From Sphagnum magellanicum (lineage: Eukaryota > Streptophyta > Sphagnopsida > Sphagnales > Sphagnaceae): DNA of 64,000 bases. The stretch is taken from the NCBI GenBank assembly GCA_021904315.1, contig CM038908.1:28726501-28790500 (forward strand), in the 5' to 3' direction. Both the position numbers and the translations under genes were made by a program. A model generated the notes under the pieces. That model searched no databases. It saw only the letters and a list, made by a program, of their open reading frames with translations, and was not told the DNA's origin. This document shows positions 1-9,583 of this stretch, piece after piece (positions within the stretch are counted from its first letter, which is position 1; every line of letters starts with the position of its first letter).

Positions 1-1024
1 AACTTTTTGATTTCATTAATCCCTATTATTTTTTGTTGTTCATGATGCTTGCAAAAGGTCCAAACTCCCTATTTTTCACTTTTTCCTTTTTCTTTGTTGT
101 TTTACTTATAAGAGGTGAAGAGTTTACAATTCTTCATTTGGTTGTTTTCCTTTTTTTTGGGGGTTAATCTTGTTGTTACTTGCAAGGTGGTGGGAAGGTC
201 AAAACTCCCTATTATTTTTTGTGTGTGTTGTTGCTTACAAGGCGCATGCGAGGAATGAAGGCAATGTCCCCACCTTTTTTTTGCTTTTTGGTTGAGAGGG
301 GGAAGAAGGGGGGGAAGGGCCTTGAAAGCCGCCTTCATTGTTTTGTTTTCTCATTTTTTTTCATGTTCTTTCAAAAAGGGTTTTTTTTTTTTTTTTTTCC
401 CTTGTGCAAATCAAATGCTTTGGAGGTTAAGACACAATTAAATTACAAATTGGTCCAAATCCAAATGGTGAAATGCCAACTTTTCACACATCACCATGCA
501 AAGAGGGTGGCTTAATCTACATCTATTTACTACTATGTAAAATGCATGGGCAACAATGAAAGTAGTTTAATTTGAGATATCCTATTGAATTAGGTTGTGA
601 TCACACTTGATGACAACTCAATGATAAGTCAATGTTAAGGAAAAAATGAATTTTCATCAATTTAGATAAAAAATGTTATGTAACACAAAAAATGATGTGG
701 ACATTCATGTGGCACATGGTGAATTAAAATAAAATTTAATTTCATGGTAATTTAATAATAAAATAACACCAAATCTCTCCAAAATTATAAACTTAAGATT
801 AAAACTACAATGTTATGTAACATCCCTAAAAAGGGGCATTTGAGTTAATGTTTCTATAACACCTATTGAAATTCATACTTCCCTATTCAAAATGTTGTTT
901 TCATAAACAAGTTCTTTGTTTTGATCTCAAAACCCCCACATCCTTCCCCCATGCACTAATTATGTAATATAAGTTTTAGAGCAGCATCTTCCAAAACAAT
1001 TACCTACTTATCTACCTACGTAGT
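1..1024. other. AT-rich intergenic DNA with local degenerate repeats
   Basis: No gene is recognised here. The first 250 bases contain a loosely repeated unit built around TCCCTATTATTTTTTG and a following CTTGCAAGG-like stretch, at about 19-60 and again at 205-242, with a weaker copy at 66-115. The two overlapping reading frames of 78 and 111 residues are made of this low-complexity DNA and look accidental. The string TGTTATGTAACA occurs at about 669 and again at 811, where it is followed by TCCC, which resembles the start of a plant LTR, but no matching end was found. Confidence 0.5.
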
Positions 1025-1029
1025 TATTT

Positions 1030-1850
1030 TGACGTGCTCCCAAGCCCTAGTTAGACCCAAGACGGGTATAAGTTACCCACACAGTGAAATTGTGAGGAAC
1101 TTGGGGCATGTTCCCAACTCTCAACACTAAAAGGGGTAGAGGGGCATGCTGAAACTCCGGGATGGGACTAGGAAGAGTGACAAGCTATTCACTTACTCGA
1201 ACCTGCATCAAACCAACCAACAAGTTGGTTAGTTCACTTTCTAGAGCACCCTTGGTGCTAGGATAAGCCATGGGCAATTCTGGATTCACTTGACTCACCA
1301 CGGCCCAAACTCAGGGGGAAACCACCACCTTCCCCCATATAGTATACTATGTGCCTTTTCGTAGCACCCACATCCAAATAGCTTTTTGTCCTGGGACTCC
1401 CAAGGAGGGGTCCTGAAATTGTCTCGGTTTGGACTTTTGGGACTTTGCACGATCATAACTCCTTGCTCAGACCTCTGATTGGGATGAGGTCTAAAGCAAA
1501 CTTGTAGTTTTCCTCGAGAGTTTTCCAACAGTGTGTCGCACTCCACCTATATGCACCAAAGTCGGATTGATTCCCGACTTTTTAGTGGTCAAGAGTTAAA
1601 CTGCCAGTTTGATTCTTGGCCCTTCTTTTTGTCATTACTTGTTTTGCACATGTCCAAATGGCCCATGCGAGGCCATTTTCGACATCTACATGTCAATAGC
1701 TTTCCAATGATATAAAGAACACCCCAATGTGAGGTGTTTTGACCCTTGCAATCGAACTCTAAAGTTTTGAGAGTCCCAGAGGACTCCCAAGTCCTAATTT
1801 CAGGAGTGTGAGTTTCATCCTCACACTTCCCTCAAAGTAGGGTTGCGACA
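1030..1850. mobile_element. Solo LTR (LTR retrotransposon fossil) with perfect 5-bp target duplication
   Basis: The 821-bp segment begins TGACGTGCTCC and ends GGTTGCGACA, the TG...CA ends typical of LTRs. It is flanked on both sides by the same 5-bp word TATTT (1025-1029 and 1851-1855). Its base composition is clearly richer in GC than its surroundings, and it interrupts a TACC/TACT-rich simple repeat that resumes on the far side. A TATA-like GATATAAAG lies near 1709. There is no internal gag-pol region or second LTR beside it, so it is best read as a solo LTR left by recombination between two LTRs. The intact target duplication suggests moderate age. Superfamily (Ty1 or Ty3) cannot be told from the LTR alone, and the strand is not fixed. 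Confidence 0.75.
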
Positions 1851-1855
1851 TATTT

Positions 1856-2037
1856 AGTTACCTACTTGCATATTTACCTATTTGCCTACCCTTTCACCTA
1901 CATACATACTTATTTATCTACCAACTTTTTTACCTACCCATTTACCTATTCACTTATCTATTTACCTATTTATCCACCTATTCACTACCCATCCTTCCAC
2001 TTACCTTTGTAAATACCTACCCACCTATTTACTTAAG
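1856..2037. repeat. Degenerate TACC/TATT simple repeat split by the solo LTR
   Basis: An irregular array of TACCTA, CCTATT and CATTTACC-like words. The left remnant of the same array lies at about 1001-1024, so the LTR at 1030-1850 landed inside it. The 87-residue reading frame across it is low-complexity and not taken as a gene. Confidence 0.7.
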
Positions 2038-2040
2038 CCT

Positions 2041-4653
2041 CTGGACTTGGTGGTTTTTGACATGTATACCCACCAAGAACTCTTGTTGAGACGTGTGAAT
2101 GATGATGAAAGAAATGTTAAGGTCTATTTTAGATGTAAAAACTAATAGGCATTTGGCATCACATGCATGAATGGTCATCTACAAAGTTAGCTACCAACAT
2201 TAAATGTGTGATATGTTAGTTTTTTAAAAAACTAGGTGTTAAAGGACATGCAATTGGAGTCCCTCACACAAATTGTGAAGGTAACTTTAAAGTAGAATGC
2301 ATGATGTGGGTGTTTGCACATCTTATATGGACATCACAATGATAGTTTTTCATGTATTCCTTAGGTACAAGAAAACAAATAAAATAAGATCCATTAAAAT
2401 AATAAAAAAGGAGTCACTTATTTAAAGTTATCATAATCAACCTTTCAAAAATGAAAAAAAATTGTGGATAGCTAATAAGTAATGGACTTTTGAATTTTGC
2501 CCACATTTTTTATCACACTTACAAAACTCATGGATATGAGCTTTTATTTTACAATGTGTTAATCTTATGCGTTTGAAACTTTAGGACATTGGATGAATTA
2601 TGTTTAAGAAACCAAAGATCCATTGAATGAATGGAATGTGATTTTAATTTATAATGTTATGGACTTTTTAAAATTCTAAAAATTGTAAGTATTTAAAAAA
2701 CTTTTTAAAGCATTTAAAATTAATTATTTAAAAATATTTTCTTTGAAATATTTTTTGCATGTCTTATAGCATCATGATTTGAAATTGGAAATGGAAAAAA
2801 TAAAATAAAATTCAATATCATCTAGATATTCATATTTTAAGCCATTTGTCAATTACACTAGAAAAGGACTTCGAAAAGGGACTCTAATCTACCAAAATTG
2901 TGACATCCTGGTGTGCTTTTGCTCATGTGTCATTTGCATGTTTTGATGGGTTAGTTTTTGAGTTTCGAATCCATTTGATTTTATAACATGGTACATTTGT
3001 ATACATTTTGCTTTGCCTTTTGATAAAAACTCAAATTATGTACACATTATGTGTATTTAGTTTGTGTGTGAAAACTAATAAAAAGCAAACTATTCTTGAA
3101 ACATTATAAATGATGTTACGACAAACAAATGCATGTAATGTTGTAAAGATCAAATGTAGTATATAATGCGTTGCCATAAAATATGAATGTTTTAAAAGAG
3201 TGAAAGTATTACATGTTCAATCTTGTTGAAAAAATTAACAATACATGTTGTATTCCAAAAACCCTTGCAATGTTAGATTGGAGTTTGCAAAATAATGAAA
3301 ATGTTACAAGTGTCCTCGCCAAGGTAGACTAAAGTTTGTAAAAAAAGGTGAAGGTATGCAAATGCCCTTGTCAAATTATTTTAAACTTTGTAAAAAGGTG
3401 AGGGTAATATTTTCTTTTTTTCATTTTGCCATTTTCAATTAAAGTTTCTAGAAAACTTGTGGTATTGCACTCAAGTAACCATTTTGACATTTTTTTTATT
3501 ACAATAGCACTACAATGAAAGTATTGCATTCCTTTTGCCACTTTACCATGTGCAATTAAAGTTTAAAAAAAAGATGAACATATTGCATTTTGTAACTATT
3601 TTTGGGTAAATCCTAGTTACATGGTGGTTGTTATTCTTAGAAATGCTAAAATTTTCAAAAAGAATTTTTACAAAAAATAGAAGATTTTTTAGAAGAATAT
3701 TTTGAAATATTTTATTAGGAAATAGAAAATTGAATTTTGATTAATTATTTGACATACATGTGTTGAAACCACCTTCATATTACAATAGTCATTTGTTTTT
3801 GTACAATTACACTCATCTTTTTGCAATAGTATTTTATAAGTGTTAAATAAGTATGTAGACGGAAAGTAGGTTGTTCTAGGTAGGTACTTAGGTAAGCATG
3901 TAATCATGTACATCAGAATGGTTGCCCTATAGATCCTTGCCAACTTACAAGTAGCCTTCTTTAAGGCCGTGTTCCCATTGCTGTAATTTAATCCATGTTT
4001 GTAAGGTTTTTAGTAGCTGCAAGAGGCCAAATAATAATAAATAAATAAATAAATAAAAACACCCTAAAGAGATCATGACTCAATAATTCATCACTAGGAG
4101 GTATCAGAGAACATGGTGGGCATCAATTTATCAGTGTCACAAGGGACAAGGATATCGTAGTACCCGAATGATTTTGGCATAAATTAAATTATTTTTTTGT
4201 TTTGTCGAATTTTGGGAAAAAAATTTAATATTTGTGCCAAAATTTTAATAAAATCAAAAGTTCAACTATCAGGTTCACACAATCTAGACACATTACACTG
4301 TTCCACAAACTTACAAAAAGAAAATATTTGTTTTTTAAAATTTTATATAACCATTATTTGCTGAAAATTTCAAAATTAAAAAAACCAAGCGCCAAAGTTA
4401 AGATTTAAAATTTAATTAATTATTCGGCAGTTTGTTGCTGAAATTGTTCAGGTACTATGGTAATGTTCAGATTCAAGGTATTTGACTATTTATCAGGTCT
4501 CTCTCTAGAGGCACCTTTCCACTGACCCACTGTAGCCTTTAGAATCAACTCCAATGGATCCCCCTTTCCATTCCCTATGTTTTGTTCAAGTCTTAACATT
4601 GACCAAATGCAAAGTTGTATGAAAGTGAGAAATCAACCTTGGAAGTCAATTTT
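2041..4653. other. AT-rich gene-free stretch
   Basis: No coding region, RNA gene or bounded element was recognised. An LTR-start-like TGTGACATCCTGG occurs at 2899 without a detectable partner end. A short (AAAT)n run lies at about 4030-4057. A small frame at 2041-2143 is unlike any family I know. Confidence 0.5.
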
Positions 4654-4658
4654 TGTTA

Positions 4659-5733
4659 TGTGACGACCCTGGTGCACCAACCAGTGCACCATCATCCATT
4701 GTGAACTTGGTATGACTGACTTGGGTATGACCCTGCAAAAATATTTTTCACATCCGAGTTTTAATTATTTACTTTTTTGCAACTCCGCCCATAAAACTAA
4801 AATTAGGACTGCAAACAGGTGGGAAACTACTAATAGCAAACCACCTGAACCAATCATTGTGATCGGCCAATCAAAAACATGGATCACCAGTCAAATCATA
4901 TTTATTGCACTCTTCTTTAGGAGGTGCACAGCTGTGCTCCGCCTGTTACCAGCCTCTCAGCAAACTGAGCAAATCTGCAGGAGCTAAACCGGCATATTTT
5001 GACTTTTCTTCATGACACCACACATAACACACTACATGCAAGAGTTCCCAATGTTCCCAATAGTTTGGCTTATCGAGTTTTATAGAGTCAGAGCTGTAGT
5101 TTGGTGTCAAAGGGAAAGCAATTGGTGTCAATCAATGTAGTCGAGCATTTCCTAGGTTTTGGGTCCATGGTCAAAAAATTGTGCAAACCTAAGACTAGGT
5201 CTATGGTTATGGGGGGGTTGCCTTTCTATTGGGCCAGTGTAACTTTAGAGTCACGAGGGTCAACCTTATAGAACTCATTAAAAAATGACCCTTTCTCATG
5301 ATGTTAATTGAGAACATATGTTCCCTAAGTTCCTTAAGACGAGGAGGCACCACCGCCCATAGCCTTCACGTTGCTCTAGTACGTGCATTCAAGATGATGA
5401 AAACCCTACCAATCATCAATAAAACAAAGCACCCAACAAAGGGAAGAAAAAGGTGCAAGACGGAAGGACCCAAGTCCCGACAAACAAAGAATTCTCCAAA
5501 GGGAGGGACCTCTAGAGGAATGGGAACAAATCAAGTACCCAAAAACCCCCCACTCAATAGATGTCGCTCAAATAAAGTTTTTAGGGTTTGAGGTATACAA
5601 GGGTTCATCCACACTTTTTTCGGTCAGCTCAATGGAAAAAAGCACATGGTTTAGGTCCATGCACCCTACCATTTCCTAGGTCCACTCTAGTTTGGTGTCA
5701 AAGGGAAAGCAATTGGTGTCAATGTAATAATCA
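4659..5733. mobile_element. Candidate second solo LTR
   Basis: The segment starts TGTGACGACCCTGG, a common form of plant Ty3-type LTR start, and ends TAATAATCA. It is bracketed by TGTTA at 4654-4658 and 5734-5738, which would be a 5-bp target duplication. Like the LTR at 1030-1850 it is GC-richer than its flanks. It contains a near-perfect 37-bp direct repeat at 5097-5133 and 5688-5724, the second copy lying just inside the proposed right end. Caution: TGTTA also precedes a similar TGTAACATCCC at 811-815, so the word may belong to the element rather than be a target duplication. Small frames inside it are not recognised as genes. Confidence 0.4.
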
Positions 5734-5738
5734 TGTTA

Positions 5739-7400
5739 ATCTCTTGAAATAAGCTCAACATATTCAAATGAAATAACACATATTTATATTTGTATAAAAT
5801 TACATGTAAACATGTGTATGAAATTGGAAAGACTCAAAGATTCAGATTTTTTTTTTAATTTTTTAATTTTTTGAAAGGACACAAAGATTCAAAAAGACAT
5901 TGAAAAAAATTAAAAAGATTTGTTTCTCTTTTGATATCTTAGGATCCATAAAAGACATTTTGAAATATTACAACTTGTAAAATGTTTATTTTTAAAAAAA
6001 TTCGATTTGAAATCAATCTCTAATAAATTTGCAATTTGGAATTGTCTTTTTGTATGACCTACAACTATAGCCCATCTCACCTAAACCAGCTCCGATGAAA
6101 TCATCATCACTGGAATTTTATATCTCATCCTGAGTGATGATCATCCATTAGAAGATGTAGAAAGAAAAAAATGGTGATCATCCATCCCTAAGAAGATTTA
6201 GCCAAATCTGGCTAAAAACTGAATATGAAATACAAAATCTTTAATCAACCTTGTATTTTTATGGCTACGCACTGAAAACCAAATATAGAAATCTGACCAT
6301 TTAAAATTTCTTTTCCCCCCCCTTCACTTCACTTCTGGCAATTGAAACCCTTGAAAACCATTTTTGAACTTTGTTTTTTGGCAAAATTTTCCCATTGAAG
6401 AAAAGAGCTGCCCTAAATGAAAGCACGAGCAAATCATAAACTCATCATAAACTCAGGATTCATAGAGATTTGAGGATATCGATTTTATGCTCTTTTTGGC
6501 AACCCAATCCAAACTGCTCATGATTTCAATAATTCGCAACCATCATAGCATGATGGAAATGGCTAAGACTCTTGAGTACTTATCACAGAGGAACAGGAAA
6601 AAGCAACCTTAAGACTCAGCTCAAGACTCAGCTCAAGTTTTGTTGTCTCTGCCTCAAGCATAGCAGGCTGCAGTAGTCTTTATTGGGTTCTGCAATTTGA
6701 GGAATTTTCAGAAGGTTTTACAGTAAAACCCTCTAAATTAGAGGGTTTAGGGTTTAGGGTTTAGGGTGAGTTTCATTTTTTGGGACATTCATGGAGTCAA
6801 TGATTGAATCAACAGATTAGCCTACTATCACAATTCAAGAGGTTTGTCAATTTGCCAATTTGCTGAAACCAAAACAAACAAACTATATAGCAAAGACTAT
6901 TTAGAGAGTGAAAACGTATTTTATATAAAGACTTTACTTTAGCAAATTACAAATCACAATGAGCATGAGTACAACAAAGTGAAGTGGTGAATGATGGCTG
7001 ACATTTTTTGACATCTTTTAGTACCTTAGGTGGGTTGATGATGAATGTCAATCTTTTGATCTCATTCTTTAGCAAATCTACGTGGTGAGGTGGAATCCAT
7101 GAGCTTGAATCAACTCACTTTGAACCTTTACAAAGCTTAACATCACAAATGGCAAATGGAAAGGAAAGGAAAACATTTGACAATCAATGAAACAATGTTT
7201 TTGGGATGGTGGTAAGAAAAACAAGCTAGTGCAAAGGCTACGAATTCATAAGAAAATGTGTAAAAATGTTGAATAAAATCACAAACACCCAAAAAATGCC
7301 AAAACCTTCAAATGCTCTGAAGCTGTTGCTTGCTGCAGCAGCCTTGCCACTGGATTGCAGAGACTAAAAAAGACAGGAGCCTAAGGTGACAAAAAATGCA
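5739..7400. other. AT-rich intergenic DNA with palindromic repeat copy and telomere-like motif
   Basis: No gene is seen. It includes a copy of a dispersed repeat around 6181-6330 with the core TAGCCAAATCTGGCTA at 6199-6214. At 6726-6766 an inverted repeat (AAACCCTCT/AGAGGGTTT) runs into three TTTAGGG units. The rest is unremarkable. Confidence 0.5.
6746..6766 (+). repeat. Three plant-type telomere units (TTTAGGG)3
   Basis: Three perfect TTTAGGG units follow a short inverted repeat (6726-6748, AAACCCTCT...AGAGGGTTT). TTTAGGG is the usual land-plant telomere unit. Three copies are too few to call a telomere relic and may be chance or a small interstitial patch. Confidence 0.6.
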
Positions 7401-7410
7401 GCCCCATAGA

Positions 7411-7438
7411 GACACAGAGAGAGAGAGAGAGAGAGATA
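7411..7438. repeat. (GA)n microsatellite
   Basis: A simple GA run followed by a short CA run near 7445-7454, in the 3' flank of the EIF1AD-like gene. Confidence 0.7.
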
Positions 7439-7735
7439 GGTGCACACACACACAATGTGAAAGCCTGACAGCAGAAATTGGTTTTCATATTGATGGTTTT
7501 CAAGTACATATGCTGGTAGTCACCAATGGGGTACGGACAAAACTGTTGGATGCAGAGGCACAGGATTGAACTCTACCACACTTTCACAACAAGGATGCTA
7601 CAAACCTAATCTGGAACAAAAATTTGCCAAAATGCTCACTAACCTGCTAAGAGGAAACATGATGATGCTCACCAGTGAGTCAATGGTAGCAGGCTTCCTA
7701 AATGCTGTTGAGAGTACATGTCTGCCCACTTTGTG

Positions 7736-7852
7736 GTCAAGAATATGTATCTGCCCACCTCAGAGTCAAGAAGAATATGTCTGAGCACCTTGATTGCAGT
7801 CAAGAATGTGCCTGAGCAGCTTGCAGTCAAGGGTGTGAGTGAGCACCTTCCG
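7736..7852. repeat. Imperfect tandem repeat (27-34 bp unit) covering the EIF1AD stop codon
   Basis: Four units begin with GTCAAG at 7736, 7765, 7799 and 7826 and share a TGTCTGAGCACCTTG-like core. A weaker unit lies just before them at about 7711. The last unit contains the stop codon and final residues of the EIF1AD-like reading frame on the minus strand, so the protein's extreme C-terminus is repeat-derived. Confidence 0.7.
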
Positions 7853-8477
7853 ATTCTTCAACAGAACCATCTTCACTACCAGAATCATTGACGTCATATA
7901 GACTCATGGGGTGCATTCTGTTCACATTCGGTTCCAAGGGAGGCAAGCCATCTTCCTCCTCCTCTGCCTCATCCTCTGCATTCTCATCATCCTCCTCATT
8001 GCGGTCACTTCTACCTGGGGGAATCAGAATTCCAGATGTCAATCTGCTTGTCACAGCTGAGGATTTTGCTTCAGTGGCAACCATTGTTGCAGTTGGGAAC
8101 AACAACCTGCTGCTGTTGAAGTCATGAGTGAAATGAGAAGGCCAAGAGGACAACTTCTGCATTGCTCGGGTCTGTTCTTCAAATAACACTCTTGAGATGG
8201 TACCTGTGACTTTGCTTCCATCTTCAACAGCCTTATCTCGGTTACCCTCATTCACAAAAACATAGCTACCCATCTTGATCCAGATTGTTTTCTGAAACTT
8301 GGCTGGAAGCAAACACAAAGTCTTGTCGCCATTGCTGTTCTCAACTTCAATCAGATTGGAACCTCGCAGTCCTATTACTCGCATGAGCTCTTCCCCTTGC
8401 TCCAGTTCCGGAATCCCCTCCAACGCTTCTCGCTTCAGATTCTTCCTCCCTCCCCTCATAATATCAGCAACATCCAC
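7827..8477 (-). CDS. EIF1AD-like S1/eIF1A-domain RNA-binding protein
   Basis: A single-exon frame of 216 residues. The N-terminal half matches the EIF1AD family, a nuclear/cytosolic RNA-binding relative of translation factor eIF1A. Visible hallmarks are MRGGRKNLKR at residues 7-16, RGSNLIEV at about 39-46, and LLPAKFQKTIWIK at about 57-69, which together form the eIF1A-like OB fold (about residues 7-105). An acidic stretch (about 160-180) is followed by a LPPLEPNVNRMHP segment, also typical of the plant family. Residue 7 is an alternative start, since family members often begin there. The end of the frame lies in a tandem repeat. The gene is divergent from MTHFR across a 1.1 kb spacer. The family's exact role is poorly defined: RNA or tRNA binding is inferred from the fold. 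Confidence 0.88.
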   Translation of the reverse strand: MDVADIMRGGRKNLKREALEGIPELEQGEELMRVIGLRGSNLIEVENSNGDKTLCLLPAKFQKTIWIKMGSYVFVNEGNRDKAVEDGSKVTGTISRVLFEEQTRAMQKLSSWPSHFTHDFNSSRLLFPTATMVATEAKSSAVTSRLTSGILIPPGRSDRNEEDDENAEDEAEEEEDGLPPLEPNVNRMHPMSLYDVNDSGSEDGSVEESEGAHSHP

Positions 8478-8870
8478 TATATCTCAATCTTCTTCAGCAG
8501 CGCCAAATCAACAAAGAAAACCCTCCTTCTTCTGCTCCACAATCTTCTTGTTCTTCTCCTTCTTGTGCTCTGCAATGCTCTTCTTCTTCTATTCCTCGAC
8601 GACAAACCTCACGTGCCCTCCTCACCTGCTGCATGTACAAATCCACCATCCAACATCCCCTTCATCATCATCTTCCATCAGAAACACTCGTCTCCAAAAC
8701 AAACCCTAAATCTTCGAAACCCTAAACAAAAGAAGAAGCACAGAGAGAGCGAGACAGAGAGAGAGGAGAGGAATCCATCCCCAGTGAGTACCTTGATTGC
8801 GAGAAGAATAAGAAGACACAGGCAGAAGTGCAGGAGACAGAAGTAGTGCTTGTCCTCTTCTTCTGGTTCT

Positions 8871-8902
<32 letters not shown>

Positions 8903-9354
8903 GTCTCCTCTTCCTGCAGCAGCCGCAGCTGTGAATCCTTCCTTTACCGCCCACCCATTTCCTGCTCGCCCCATTCACGCCTGACGCCCGCCACTTGCGT
9001 CACGCAGATTTGTTTCTTAGGGTAGTAGGGGCCCCGCTCTAGCGCGCCGATAGGGGTCGCTCGCGCGCGCCTACGATCCCTACATGTCTTTAATTTTTGT
9101 CCACGTTTTTTTTGTCTGGGCAGAATCGAGATCCATCTCCACGAACGCTTTTACATCGTCTTAGAAGAGCCTGTCTCGCACTAGTGGCAAAGAAGCGCTT
9201 GTTGTTGTTGTTGCTCTCTCTCTTTCTCTCTCTCTCTGTCTCTCGCGGCCGATCTCAGATCTAGTGCGTTTCTTTCTTCCCCTATCTTTCTTTCTCGGTT
9301 TGGTTATTGTGGTCTTTTTGTGTCTTTCTGTGTGGGTTTGTGCTTTGGAGGTTG

Positions 9355-9417
9355 ATGTGCGGATTTCGCTGGCATTGTGTTCTCGGCTTGATGATGGGTT
9401 GGAATCCTGACCGATAG
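9355..9417 (+). other. Possible upstream ORF 1 in MTHFR leader (20 codons)
   Basis: An ATG at 9355 opens a 20-residue frame that closes with TAG at 9415-9417, before the MTHFR start. It counts only if the transcript begins upstream, which is likely but not shown. It could reduce initiation at the main start. Confidence 0.35.
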
Positions 9418-9461
9418 GTTCAAGCAGCGACTTGAGGGGTCGTTGTTTTAGTTCTTCTGGG

Positions 9462-9560
9462 ATGGTGGTTTTTCTGACACTGTGTCTTTGGAGCTCATGG
9501 CAGAAATCTGAAAGAAGAAGGGCCGGAAAGGAGGACGACGACGACGTGCAGCAGCAGTAG
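9462..9560 (+). other. Possible upstream ORF 2 in MTHFR leader (32 codons)
   Basis: An ATG at 9462 opens a 32-residue frame with an acidic DDDD and a final QQQ, closing with TAG at 9558-9560, only 23 bases before the MTHFR ATG. The short gap would leave little room for reinitiation. Its use depends on the real leader and on start context. Confidence 0.35.
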
Positions 9561-9583
9561 CAGCAGAAAGCAAGCAAGGAAGC

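Larger units (their letters stand above)
8478..9583. promoter_or_regulatory. Shared divergent promoter region of EIF1AD-like gene and MTHFR
   Basis: A 1.1 kb spacer between two start codons on opposite strands. Next to the EIF1AD side are two telo-box words, AAACCCTAA at 8701-8709 and AAACCCTAAA at 8717-8726; telo boxes are common upstream of plant translation-related genes. A (TC)n run lies at about 8870-8903. An inverted pair TGACGC (8982-8987) and GCGTCA (8997-9002) resembles paired bZIP (TGACG) half-sites. A CpG-rich patch spans about 9028-9075. A CT-rich stretch at 9214-9244 probably lies in the MTHFR 5' leader. Transcription starts cannot be placed from sequence alone. Confidence 0.6.

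Noticed and set aside
2899-2915. LTR-start-like TGTGACATCC at 2899, with similar strings near 816, 32284, 32476 and 47698
   Set aside because: No matching CA end with a shared 5-bp flank could be found for these by eye.
6746-6766. Interstitial telomere or chromosome-end relic
   Set aside because: Only three TTTAGGG units, without a longer degenerate array.
8299-8846. Plus-strand frames of 136 and 149 residues opposite the EIF1AD start
   Set aside because: Antisense shadow of the EIF1AD coding region and its CT-rich upstream DNA.
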